NCBI GenBank assembly: GCA_030272155.1 | Contig: CP126207.1 | Span: 1,488,001-1,552,000, forward strand | Reading direction: 5' to 3' | Length of the DNA stretch: 64,000 nt | Source of the DNA: Tetradesmus obliquus | Lineage: Eukaryota > Chlorophyta > Chlorophyceae > Sphaeropleales > Scenedesmaceae | Part shown: positions 24,410 to 35,900 of the stretch, piece by piece | How positions within the stretch are numbered: the stretch's first letter is position 1 | How the letters are laid out: each line of letters starts with the position of its first letter | Notes under the pieces: model-generated | What the model was told of the DNA's origin: nothing | Database searches by the model: none | Seen by the model: the letters and a program-made list of their open reading frames with translations, nothing else | Position numbers and translations under genes: made by a program

Positions 24410-24507
24410 CAGACAGCAGTGACAGCGGCGGTTCAAGGTCGGCTGGCGCAGCTGTAGCTGCACCAGTAGCAGCGCCTGCTGTGGCAGCTACACAGATAGC
24501 CGTGTGA
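18868..24507 (+). CDS. R2R3-MYB transcription factor with a very long low-complexity C-terminus
   Basis: Five exons: 18868-18930, 19033-19136, 20001-20129, 20425-20561 and 20834-24507 (1368 residues). R2 is residues 15-66 with W18, W38 and W57; R3 is residues 67-117 with F70, W89 and W108. The blocks GPRNWSLIAKAIPGRSGKSC and NIFGNKWASIAKLLPGRTDN followed by VKNHWNSTLKRR resemble plant subgroup-22 (MYB44-like) proteins. The repeats should bind DNA in the nucleus. The remaining 1,200 or so residues are Ala, Gln, Ser and Gly runs, with an acidic Asp/Glu patch near residue 275-295 and a basic patch (ATKRRRWG) that may act as a nuclear signal. Exon 3 starts after a (CTG)n-CAG acceptor. The large final frame could be opened from 20620, but the spliced model adds the full DNA-binding domain. 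No exon copies were seen around this gene. Confidence 0.93.
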
Positions 24508-27500
24508 TGCGGGTGATGCGTGTACCTGTGGGTTACTTTGGTAGCTCTGCGTTGCATCCGTCAGTCAACTTTATGGCAGCGTAGCTTCCCGCTCATGTTG
24601 TTGCTGTGGCGTGCTGGCTGCTGCTGGTTGTGCTGGGTGCCGCCCTGTCTGCTGCATGCTCGCGGCTGTCTTCAGGTCATAAGCAGCAGCAACAGCGGAG
24701 CAATGCAGCCTCCTGTTGCTGCTTGCAGCGTGCTGCCGTGGGGTTGTCTGTAGCTCTGTTGCTATGTGGGCAGGCAGGCAGGTGGCATGTCACATGGTTT
24801 CACATGGTTGAGGCTGCTCTGAAGCAATTATCTGGCCGCTTTTGGGATCTCTTCAGCGCTGCAGCTCCTCGCTGTGCCCGTGCATGGCCTGACTTGAGCC
24901 GCTTTGCGCATCATGACGTGTGTGTGGCTGGTGGGGTGTTGCGCTGCTGCAGCGCCAAAGCGTCTGTTCTGGCATGCATGGGTTGCCTTGCGTGACAGTC
25001 TGCGCAGCAGCAGCTGTCAGCAGCGCTTTGAGTGCCTGCAGATGGCCAGTTTCAAAGGCAGCTGGCGCCAGCCGACAATCAAACTGCTGCATGCTGGCCC
25101 CACCTTGGTGCAGCTCTGACTGACCCCCATTTAGCGGCGCTGCAAGCACGCGCGGCGGTTCTGCAGTACATTTCATTGTTGCGCTTCCCCTGCAGGCGTT
25201 GTGGCTGTTGCTGTTCTTTGCTGCCTAGTGACTGTTGTTTGACTCGTTTGACCGCAGCGGCGGCGTCTGCTGCGCTGCTTTCTGCCATCCTGCCACTTGC
25301 AGGACTCGCGGTTGCGCCATGCATCCCTTGCTGACAGGTCAGGGTTGTTTCAAACAGCAGCAGCAGCAGTTGTCTGCTTCACTGCGGGCGTCAGGCCTTT
25401 GTCATTCTTGCACTTGCACTTGCTGGGTGCAGGCAGCTGCCGATGGTTTGTTATAGTGTGTTCGAGCTCCCAGCTTTCATTGTTACAAGGGTCTGCAGCA
25501 GGGAGGGCGCGCCAGGGTGGTGCGCTTGCAGGATGAGTGATGGGTTGTAGCAGCAGCAAAAGGGGCGCACTTTTTTGCTGCTGTTGTGCGTGCATGCAAC
25601 AAGTGCGCGCCGTGTACACGTACCGTGTTACTGCCTGGGTGTTGCGCAGCGTGGAGCATGGTGTTAGGAGGATGTGTGCTGTGTGCTAAATGATAGCTGC
25701 CTGTCTGCGCCAGGAGTTGTTTGACTATTTATGTCGAACTTTGGACGTAGCTTTGACTGACTGACCGTAGCGCCTGACCTAGCAGGAGCGCACCAGCTGT
25801 TGATAGCTGTTTGACTGATGACGTTAGCGCTGACCTGATTTCATTTGTAGCTGTTGTCGGTTGGACAGGCACTATGTTTGTTCATGCGTGCAGGTGTGCT
25901 TTGTGGCTGGTGGCGTTGGTCTGGGAGCATGCATACGTGCTACCACCTTGGGCCGACTGCGCAATGGGATTTGGTTTGAGCCAACAGTCTGCAGCTGGCA
26001 GCATGTACTTGGTGTAGATTAATCTGGGCTGTCTGTCCTGCTGCAGCGGCATCTGCAGTTGCAGCGGCGGTGTGTGTGCCTGTGGGCCACAAGCGCTGGA
26101 TAGTGCTCCGGCAATCTCAGCATCAGAATTTGATTTGTGTCGTTTGCATGTCGCCGAGCTGCTGCAGCACCAGCGGCTGGGGTGTCCCGCGCAATCATTC
26201 GCTAGGGTTGCAGGCAGCTATTCGCCAGTTGTTGTTCGCCTGTTGTCAACAGCCGCCCTCCCCATGATAGATTTGGTTGCAACCCCATCTCTTGCACTCT
26301 CACCAACACAACCCCACTCTCTCGCCCGGCTGGTGTGCCATGTTGGCACCCATGGGGGCTACGCAGCAGATAAAGAGGTGTGGGACAGCTGTCTGTGCGG
26401 GCCTGTTGGTTCTGGTTTAAAGTATATATTAGTACGGCCGTGACGCGAGCTGATTTAGTTGGTGCACTGCCAGGGCGCTTGTCCCTCAGCTGTCTTAGCA
26501 GGTGTTTTGCGTTTTGCATGAATGCTCCTGACTGGTGTCGTTTTGGTGAGTTAGTAGCTGGCTATAGCACCTGGGCTCAGCACGTTTGCTGGCTGTAGCA
26601 TGACCATAGGCACGTGCATTAGATCTATGCAGCGCATCGACCTGCAGCAGCTGTTGTTGCATACACCAACTGATATTTGATTCAGCACGGCAGCCTTTGG
26701 AGGCATGACATATTTAACGACACATAGTATAGCGTATACCACACCATGTATGTTGTGTCGCACGTCTGATGTGAGACGGCCCGGTATATACTACTGCTGG
26801 CAGTGCTGTGTACACCACCTACTGCAGCTGTGTGACCCTGCAACTGGCGCCAGCGCCGCACTGCAGCTGTCTTGTCCTGCTTGACACACAACCTGGTTGG
26901 CGTTACCGCATGCACGGCGTTGGCATGGTGGCTTGCTCGCGCCTGCAGGAAGCTCGCAGCAGTGTTTTAGGCTGCAGCTGTCTCTTGCACTGCACCACGC
27001 AGTTGCGTGCGGTGGGTGCTTGGCGTGCCCGCCAGTTTTGTGCATGCTGCATGTGCGCGTGTGTAGGCATGAAGGCAGTGCGTGCTGCTTGGATAGGCCC
27101 GCTGCGTGCGTTGGGCCCCCACAAACGAAACCAGACACTCAGCTCATGTGTCATTTGTCTTCTGTCGCAGACCCTGTGGTTTGTGACCTGACTGTCTCCT
27201 TGGGGTGCTGCAAATGCCCATACGTGTGTATGTGTGTCACGCACGCTGTACCATTAGCCCAGCCAGCAAAACATATCCCAACATGAGCTGACACAGCAAA
27301 GCGCTTGGGCCTGCAGCTGGGGAGCGACCCCTACTTGCCATGCTCCCTGGCACTGTTACAAATGGCGTCATATCGTCACACTGCTGCTTGTTAGTTTTTG
27401 TGCAGCTCACTTGCGGTTGCATGTCAGTGCCGTGCGTTCTCATGTGTGTTTGACCAGTAGGGGGCCTGCATTCTCGGCCCAGGTGTGTGTTGTGTGTCAC

Positions 27501-28230
27501 GCTGCTGTCATGCTGTTATTTATGTCAGGGCTTAGGGCGCAGCCCTGCGAGGGTGACCTGTGAGGGTTTTTTTGACAAGGGTTTTGTTAGACTAGCCTGA
27601 CCAGCGAGGGGCGCTGACGGTACTTGCAGCAGCAGCTGGTGTGCATTGCATGGCTGTGGCACTTTCTCTGTGCTGATTCCCTAGTCAACTATATATAGTC
27701 ATTTCATGGGTTGCTCCTTGGGCGGCTGAGGGGTTTAGATCCAATCTAGCAGATATAACATATGTAGCTAAAGCTTGAAGATATGTCAGGTGTCGGAACA
27801 GGCCTGTCATCACAGGCAAGTGGAGCTTCGGACTGTTGCTGCATGCGGCGCCGACAGTGCTGTGCTGTGGTTGATAGCTTGGGACGCTTGCTGCACTGCA
27901 TCGCATGCGGCGCACTGTATGGCATGCAGCGCTGAGAGCTCTGTGCTGTGGTTGTTAGCTTGTGGAAACGTGGCCAATTGCTGCAGACTGCAGGCGGTTG
28001 CGAGCGCCCAGGCTGCTGCTATCTCTGTGCAGCACGTGTGCAATCTGAGCAGCGGCAGTAGCCAGTCGGAGCCGGGACGGCTAAACCCTTGCTTGGCTGT
28101 GGCTGTGGCTGGGGTTCTGCAGGTGCTGTCGCTCGGCAGTTTTACCTGCACGTGGCCAGCTGCTGTGGCAGCTGTCTCCTCAGCAGGGCAGGAAGGTGTC
28201 CTGCTAGGCACGCTTTGCACCATCCAGCTG

Positions 28231-28410
28231 GTGTGCCAAGTCTGGGTGGCTTTGGCACCTCCTGCACTCCACTGCTTTGCACGGCACTGCTTGCAGGAAG
28301 TGTGTTGAAAGGCAGTACTGCACAACACTAGTGTTGTGTCCAGCCCATGGTGTGCTAAGTCTGGGTGGCTTTGGCATCTCCTGCACTGCACTGCTTGCAG
28401 GAAGTGTTGG
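28231..28410 (+). repeat. Direct repeat ending in an acceptor-like motif
   Basis: 'aagtctgggtggctttggca' followed by 'cctcctgcact' and 'gcactgcttgcaggaagtg' occurs at about 28239-28307 and 28355-28405. The layout (CAG followed by a conserved word) resembles the decoy acceptor arrays in the genes. Between the copies lies an 18-base perfect palindrome, 'cacaacactagtgttgtg', at 28321-28338. Confidence 0.8.
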
Positions 28411-28489
28411 TGCCTTGATCGTTATTCGTTATTCTTTTTTGTGCGTGGCAGCAGTTTCGAGCTGCAGGCCGGCACCACAGCCAGGCATG

Positions 28490-28552
28490 CCATCTAGATC
28501 TAGGGCTGGCTGCTTGATCTACTAGATCTAGTAGATCAAGTGCAGATCTGCA
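28490..28552. repeat. Cluster of perfect palindromes
   Basis: A 28-base perfect palindrome spans 28513-28540; each half arm reads 'cttgatctactaga'. It is followed by the 12-base palindrome 'tgcagatctgca' at 28541-28552 and preceded by 'ctagatctag' near 28495-28504. The long one could extrude a cruciform or be a footprint of an excised element. Confidence 0.9.
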
Positions 28553-29078
28553 AGTGCATCATTTGCTGATCACAGGCAGGCCCGGGGTTCACACCTAAAT
28601 GCAGCTTTCTGTGATCTGCAGCGCACTGTCTGACGGTTGGTGCGCTGCCGAGCCTCAACACACGAACCTTTATCGCAGTGCAGCGTGCGCAGGAGTGAGT
28701 TTTGTGGCGCCTTCATCCTTAGCTGACGACTCCCTATCAGTAGCCCGGTGCTGTCATAGAACTTTGTATATACAGATATACGCCTGGTGGAGCTGTGTCC
28801 CTGTTCTTTGCCGCTCTGGCTTAGTTGGCAACTTCTCCAAGACGTTCTTGGGTAAAATCAATCATCTCTTGCAGCCAATTGGGTAAAATCAATCATCTCT
28901 TGCAAGGCATGAAAGCTGGGCTGTGTGCAGTTGCACACAAGTCACCGAATGGCCTACTAGGCCGCGCAGCACTTGCAATCTGCTGTTGCACACAAGCCCT
29001 AACAGAGCTGACGCAATTGCAGTGCAGAATGTACACCACTGCACATCCCAGCCAAAACACAGCACATAACGGTGATTC

Positions 29079-29175
29079 GTGTGTTACACGACGGGAACAC
29101 AGCCCTTTTTTTTGGTTACCAGGGAACACAGCCCGTTTTCGAGCCAATGACAGGCCCATTTGGCAACCATCTGTT
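29079..29175. repeat. Dispersed repeat copy ('gggaacacagcccgtttt')
   Basis: Contains 'gtgttacacgacgggaacac' and, after a poly-T stretch, a second 'gggaacacagcccgtttt' followed by 'gagccaatgacag' and 'tggcaaccat'. The same words recur at 50486-50550 and 50617-50667, where one copy is a clear insertion. Confidence 0.75.
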
Positions 29176-30059
29176 TCATCAGCCATCAACTGGATTCGGC
29201 TTCTAAGCCTAAAGCTCATGTGCAAGCCGGCTGCCTGTATGATATGCGCAACACCCGGTGTTGACACCCAGCAGCAAGTTTGTGGAAACAATGGATGCAG
29301 CAGAGCCTCAGTGCAGCTCGAAACAGCGGCCACAGCAGCAGCAGCAGCACTTGCCTGGCATAGGCAGGGGTGCCTACTGACAACATAGCCAGGGGTGCCT
29401 GCTGACATGAGCTTGTAACCCAGGTGAGTGCTTCTGCCTCAGATGCAGCGCGCCGATGATATTCACAGCCATAGGATGCGAAACACATCACAGATCACCC
29501 TGCTCTTTCCTGCAACCGCACGTGGCGAGGCAAATGCATCATATGATCGCAGGCAGCACATATCCTTGCACACCACAGCTGATGTCAGGTTGATACTGCA
29601 GTATGTAACATGTTATGACGGGATTCAAACTCTTCGTTGGAATCTGCACAGGCACGTCTGCTGATCTGTGCTGCCTGTGATATGCACACCACGCTACAAC
29701 CACCAGACAACCACAACGTGCCTGTAGCAACACTGCTGGAATGCTTGCCGGGAATGCGGCGGCAGCACCTGACAAACAGCCGAACACATGCACACCCTAG
29801 TTTTACACGGCTGTTCTCAACCACCAGATTTGCTATGCGCTGGCTTCTGCAGAACAGCTCTGCGTCTGCACTCTTGCGCAGCCTGAGACGGGCAAAAGAA
29901 TGCTGCGCAACCAACAGCCATTTGTCCATGCTGATACACGCACAACGAAGCCCTAGGCATCCTCCCATAACATTCACCACACCTGAACCCTGCTTGCAAA
30001 ACCTTTTGCAGGTGTGCTAGAGGTTTGACCGCGCCGGCGGGCTTGCGCAGCCGTACGCC

Positions 30060-30235
30060 TGCAAGATCTTGCAGGAACCATGCAGGGACCTGCAGGATCT
30101 TGCAGGAACCTGCATACTCTGTAGGAACATTGCACCGCCTTGCAGGAACTTGCAGGAAACCTTGCAGGAACCCTGCAATGCTTTGCAGGACCCGTGCAGC
30201 TGATCTGCGGCTGCTTGCAGGAAGCATGCAGGACG
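30060..30235. repeat. Array of 'cttgcaggaac'-type words
   Basis: More than ten variants of 'ttgcaggaac' or 'tgcaggac' at spacings of 8 to 25 bases. The core matches the 'gcttgcaggaaa' word scattered through introns in this window. Confidence 0.85.
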
Positions 30236-30873
30236 CCTACAGGCATGGCTGCATAACATACCAGCAGCAGCTGTGCTGTCAAGCACGTGTGTGCACTGCT
30301 GCGATGATATTGGCACAGGTTGGCACACAAACAGCCGCACGGATGGATGGAGCAGCTGCAACTGCACAAGACGCTTCTACTTTCCAATGTTTGATCTGCA
30401 AGTAGTGCCGCTATACGCACACAGCCCCAAGGCACACCTTCTATCAGTGACAGTAGCACAGTCACCGCAACAGCCTGCAGCGGCCTCACAAAACACCACC
30501 CGGAGAACAAATGCCTATCTGCAGCAACACAAGTTCTGCCTATTCAACTCTAGTCAAAATCGACAGCAACTCGACAGCAACTCAAACCAAATCTTGCCGC
30601 ACTGGTGAACCCCTAGCCAACAACATCACAAGAATACTCATACACGGCACTTGCCAGCCTGCCTAAGCGAGTGCATGCAGCACAGCTTGAGCAGCGGCAG
30701 CAGCAGCAGCAGCAGCAGCACAGCTTTGCGCATGCGGCAGCAGCTGCAGTACTGCTGCCGGCACAGGGCCTACCCAGCACCACAAGTTACACCCATGTAC
30801 CTTCTACACAGCAATGCGGCCACTACTCAACCAAGCCAGATAAGCCAACCCCAGCAGCAGATCTGCTACGCTA

Positions 30874-30905
30874 AGGTTTTAGGGTTTAGGCCTCCTAAAC
30901 CCTAA
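30874..30905. repeat. Inverted pair of telomere-like words
   Basis: 'ttttagggtttagg' is followed after a 3-base centre by 'cctaaaccctaaa'. TTTAGGG and TTTTAGGG are plant and green-algal telomere units. Two units facing each other are too few to be a telomere; a chance palindrome or an old interstitial trace is possible. Confidence 0.7.
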
Positions 30906-31484
30906 AGCCCTGGAAGCAAGCTAGGGCTGCCAGCTACTGTGTCAAATGCAGCACCTAAGCAGGGCATCAGCACACACGTGCACTTGCTGCTGCTTCCGCA
31001 CATGGTATTGCACTGCACCCACTGCAGCATTAGCAGCAGCAATGCGTAGGGCTGCATCTGCATCTGCAGCAAATTCGCCACATGATGAATCTCTCCTGCA
31101 GCACAACCGGCGACTGCATCTTTCTGTACTGCTGCTGTACACAGCTGTGCATACTGTACTCGTCAGCGCTGCTGCCGGCACAACCATATACACAGCTAAA
31201 CATCCACCTCTCTGCGACACACGCAGAACGAAACGCCGCTGGATCTACCAGCAACACAGCTTGATAAATGTGTTGCTGTGTGTATGTGCACAGATCTTCT
31301 TCACCTAGTCGCACCTGGATTTGCTGAAGTGCCTGCCAAACCACACAGCAGCGAGTGGGATGCGAACCCAGGCCTGCAGTGCTGCAGCATCAATATCTCT
31401 CTTCACAGACAGACGAGTATATGCAACGGCACAGCATCCATCACCAGATGCCTATCAGTTGAAGCAGTAGGCACAAGTGGCCTG

Positions 31485-31965
31485 CATGCACTACAGCAGC
31501 ATGCACCACAGCAGCAGCAGCAGCAGCACTACAGCATGCACGACAGCAGCAGCATGCACTACAGCATGCACGACAGCAGCAGCATGCACGACAGCAGCAG
31601 CATGCACTACAGCATGCACGACAGCAGCAGCATGCACTACAGCATGCACGACAGCAGCAGCATGCACTATAGCATGTACCCTGCAGCAGCAGCAGCAGCA
31701 GGCATACGTGGCATGCATGCACTACAGCAGCATGCACCACAGCAGCAGCAGCACTATATGCACTGCAGCAGCAGCATGCACTGCAGCAGCAGCATGCTCT
31801 ACAGCATGCACCATAGCAGCAGCAGCAGCACTACATGCACTACCGCAGCAGCATGCACTACAGCATGCACCACAGCAGCAGCAGCAGCAGCAGGCACAAC
31901 TGGCCTGCATGCACTGCAGCAGCATGCATCACAGCAGCAGCATGCACCACACACTCCTCAACCGC
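31485..31965. repeat. CAG/CATG-rich array with 30-base core units
   Basis: Core unit 'cacgacagcagcagcatgca' plus 'ctacagcatg' repeats four to five times near 31530-31670, followed by looser versions to 31965. In one plus frame it would read a decapeptide like HYSMHDSSSM, but other frames on both strands are also open, so open frame is not evidence of coding. Confidence 0.9.
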
Positions 31966-32439
31966 AACCAGGGGCCTCTGAAAGAAATGTACATGTCCGG
32001 GACCAAGCCCCCTCTACTGCAGCTGCTGTGCAGCAGCACCGGTGTTGTGCTGTGCGTGCTGCTTACGCTGTTCGGTTCTGCCTATTTGCAGCCGATTCCG
32101 GCCAGGCCTATAAACCATAGAGACAGCGCATGTGCTACTCTTGCAAGCCCTCAAATATGCTTTGCAGCAAGCCTGTCACTGCTGCTGCTGCTGCTGCTGC
32201 TGCTTTGCAACTCCTGACAAGGACAGCAGCTGGGCACAGGACCAGCTCACTGTACCACCACAATAACAAACAGCTCATTTGACTCCTGCCTACAAAAAGC
32301 AGCAGCAGCGCCCCTTGGCTCAGTAGCAGGAACGCAACAGCCTACTGAAGCTGCTGCACTTTGATGATAATGCACTCTTCCCTCGAGACACAACTCTTCT
32401 CCTTGCCTGCTTCTTGTCATGCTTCCTAGAAGCACGACC

Positions 32440-32800
32440 CCAGATCAAGACACAACTCGAGACACAACTCGAGACGCAACTCTTCTTCTTATCGTGCTTC
32501 CCATGCAGCATACAGCCACAGATGGTTTACCTGCTGTCATTCAACCGCTCCACAACCATCAGCAGCTGCAGCAACAAGACGCTACCTGTCGTGCAGCTTC
32601 ACAACCTTCAACACCATCAGCAGCTGCAGCAACAAGGTGCCACCGCTCGTGCAGCTTCACAACCTTCAACACCGTCAGCAGCTGCAGCAACAAGATGCTA
32701 CCTCTCCTGCAGCACATCCACAGATGGCAAAGCAGCCACCATCACAAAGCTTCACAACCTTCAGCACCATCAGCAGCTGCAGCAACTAAGATGGTACCTT
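32440..32800. repeat. Repeats beyond the expansin stop codon
   Basis: 'gacacaactcga' occurs three times near 32448-32480. Four units of about 60 bases follow ('caccatcagcagctgcagca' then 'acaa..tgc' and 'gcagcttcacaaccttca') between 32555 and 32795. They may lie in the 3' UTR of the minus-strand expansin gene. Confidence 0.85.
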
Positions 32801-32917
32801 GCTCCTAACTGCAGCAACTGCTCAGCTGCAGCAGCCACCCTCCCCCGAGGGTTCAACACAGAAACCCCAGGTTAAGGGCAAACAGCCAAGGGTTTAAGGC
32901 TGCAGCCGCAAAACCCT

Positions 32918-35900
32918 CTACCGGCGGCCAAAGAAGAAGAAGGGGAAGAAGCCATTCTGCGCTGGTGCTGCTGCTGCTGGTGCCGGAGCAGGTGCGGGCC
33001 TGGGAGCAGCAGGCCGTGCAGGTGCCGGCTTAGGAGCGTTCTCCTGGGTGGTTTTGCCATTGTTATTGTTGTTGTTGTTCCTGTTGTTGGCGGTGTTGCT
33101 GTTGCGGTTGGTGCGGGGCTTGCGGTAGTGCAGCATGTCAAGCCAGTCCTTGGTGGAGACCCAGCCACTGCCATCACCCTGCTTGCTGTTGAGGTAACCG
33201 CCAGTGGGGAAGTACCTGCACAGCAAATATAACAAATAAAAGAGTGTCAGCAAGGGGCCCAGAAGCAGCAGCAGCAGCAACATGGCTCAGGTGGCCGCCG
33301 GTGAGAACTTCCTGCGAACAGGGACAGTGGAAGGATTTGTGTACAAAGACAGCAGGGTGCAGGTTTGATAAAGGGCAGCATGTCGAGCCAGTCCTTGGTG
33401 GAGACCCAGCCACTGCCGTCGCCCTGCCTGCTATTGAGGTAGTCGCCAGCGGGAAAGTACCTGGAGCAGCAGTCAAAAGCATTTGTTGTTATGTTAAAAA
33501 CGAAGCAGCAACAAAATGGGATTGAAAGCCCTGCTGCTGCTGTCGCTATGCTTGAATGCAGGGAGTTTGCCCTGCAGCTGCATCACCCGCCGCACACAAC
33601 ATGCAATGACCCAAAATAACAACAAAAGTAACACATGTTACTAACGAAATGACACTCACTTGTAGTAGAAGGCGTCGGTGCGCTCCTTGCCCTGCTTGAA
33701 GGGAGGGAACTCGCCCTGCACCTGCAAGGCTACCACAGACCACATGCTACACCAAAGTAACAGTAAAATAACACTAAAGTAACATGTGCTACTAACAAAG
33801 CAACACTCACTTGTAGTAGAAGGCGTCGTTGCGCTCCTGCTGCTTGAAGGGAGGGAACCCTTCCTGAGGCTGCATCGCCCATTGCATACAACATGCAACA
33901 AACAAAAACAACAACAAAAGTAACACATGTTACTAACACAATGACACTCACTTGTAGTAGAAGGCGTCGTTGCGCTCCTTGCCCTGCTTGAAGGGAGGGA
34001 ACTCGCCCTGGATCTGCATCGCTGCCTTGGCAACCTTTGCAGGCTTGGCATTGCAGGCCACCTTGCGGTACTGCAGGGGGATCACGCCCCACTTCATGTC
34101 TGACAACTTCAAGAAGGACTGCACGCTGATGTCCAGATGGTCCTGTAGAACAAGACAAGAGTAATGACAATGTGACAGTGTTAGGTCAAAGGTTCTTTGA
34201 CAGTGGGTAGTGGTGTTGCAGGCCACCTTGCGGTACTGGAGAGGGATCACGCCCCACTTCATATCTGACAGCTTCAGGAAGGACTGCACGCTGATGTCCA
34301 GGTGGTCCTGCAGGGGGAAATGACAATATAACAGTGTTATCTGACACATCCTATGAGGGAGGGCAGTGGTGGCGACGCAGGCTTTTTCTTGCAGTACAGG
34401 ATGGCCCATCTTCGGGGAATCAAGGTTGGAGCACGACGCTGCCGCAGAGTTTGGGTCAACACTTGAAGTACCCAGCAAACCCCCTCAACCCCTAAAACCC
34501 ATTGCAATAACCCACCATGTCTCCGCAGCACCAGCGCTTGTTGGAGTAGTAGTTGCCTGGGTAGCTGCAGGGGCAAGAGTCGGTGATCTTGATGATGACT
34601 GAGGCAGCGGGGTCCCTGCAGGAAGATTTCCTGTCCAGCCACTGGCCATAGCCTGCAGGAAAATGGTTTGCAGGAAATACGTTGTGTTGAGGCATCAGTG
34701 ATATTGATGATGACTGAGGCAGCGGGGTCCCTGCAGGAGCTGTTGCGGTCCAGCCACTGGCCATAGCCTGCAGGGAAATGGTTTGCAGGACAGTTTGCAG
34801 GAAAACGTGTTATGTTGAGGAGTCCCTGATCTTGTTATAACTGAGGCAGCGAGGTCCCTGCAGGACGACTGACTGTCCAGCCACTGGCCATAGCCTGCAG
34901 GAAAATGGTTTGCAGGAAAAGTTGGCAGGAGGCATGTTATGTAGAGGAGACGGTGATCTTGGTGACGATTGAGGCAGCGGGATCCCCGCAAAAGGACCTC
35001 CTGTCCAGCCACTGGCAATAGCCTGCAGGACAATGGGTTGCGGGAAAACATACATGTTATGTTGAGGAGTTGGTGATCTTGTTGATGACTGAGGCAGCGG
35101 GATCCCCGCAAAAAGACTTTCTGTCCAGCCGCTGGCCGTAGCCTGCAGGAAAACAGTTTGCAGGAAAAGTTTGCAGGAAACATGTTATGTTGAGGCGTCT
35201 GTGATCTTGATGATGACTAAGGCAGCGGGGCCACTGCAGGAAGATTGCCTGCCCAGCCACTGGCCATAGCCTGCAGGAAAAGGAACAGAGGCAAGTTTGA
35301 AAATGCTGTATGAAAAAAGGGTTTAGAGTCCAAGCATTGCAGTTGCAGCGTGTCAAGGCGCACTGCTAGGATGCACGCTGATGTCTCGGGCGGGATCGCA
35401 GAGGCTGTGGACAGCGCCGCATACAACACAGTTCTAATAAACACTGACACCAGCAAATGATTAACAATCTCACCGTCCTTGAAGCCAACATTTGTGCACT
35501 TGACCTCGTAGCAGCTGCCGCAGCTGCCCCGGAAGTCCTTGTGCTGGTCAGACAACGCACCCACATCCCAGCCGGTGCCCTGGTCCGGCCACAGGTAGTA
35601 ATAGCCGCAGCCTGGCAGCAGCAGCGGCAGCAGCAGCAGTGCAGTTAGATCAGGGAGTAGAGATAACAGCTTGCTCTACACCCCAGCCGGTGCCCTGGTC
35701 TGGCCACTGGTAGTAGCAGCCGCAGCCTGGCAGCAGCAGCGGCAGCAGCAGCGCGGTTCAGATCAGGGCACATAATTTAGGTCAGCTCCCCACTGCTGCA
35801 TGTTGCCGCTGCTGTTGTGTGTTGCTGCGTTCAACAGTGGCAGTTGTGTGGCGCAGCTTCGATGCTCCACTCAGCTGATCCTTTGACTTGGTGTAAGAAA

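Larger units (their letters stand above)
24508..32917. other. Long region without a supported gene
   Basis: This 8.4 kb lies between the convergent MYB and expansin genes. Open frames are short or Cys/Ala/Gln-rich shadows; none shows a domain or a consistent exon chain. It contains imperfect repeats at 27820-27960 ('gtgctgtggttg.tagcttg' twice), 28231-28410, 30060-30235, 31485-31965 and 32440-32800, palindromes near 28500, and a direct repeat 'gggtaaaatcaatcatctc' at 28850 and 28882. An unrecognised gene or non-coding RNA cannot be excluded. Confidence 0.5.

Noticed and set aside
27775..28391. Overlapping frames of 177 and 193 codons in the gene-poor region
   Set aside because: Both strands are open at once, with Cys/Ala/Leu bias and internal repeats; no recognisable domain or splice chain.
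31278..32120. 280-codon plus-strand frame with HYSMHDSSSM-like repeats as a gene
   Set aside because: Frames on both strands stay open because the array unit is a multiple of three; there is no domain, exon signal or unbiased flank.
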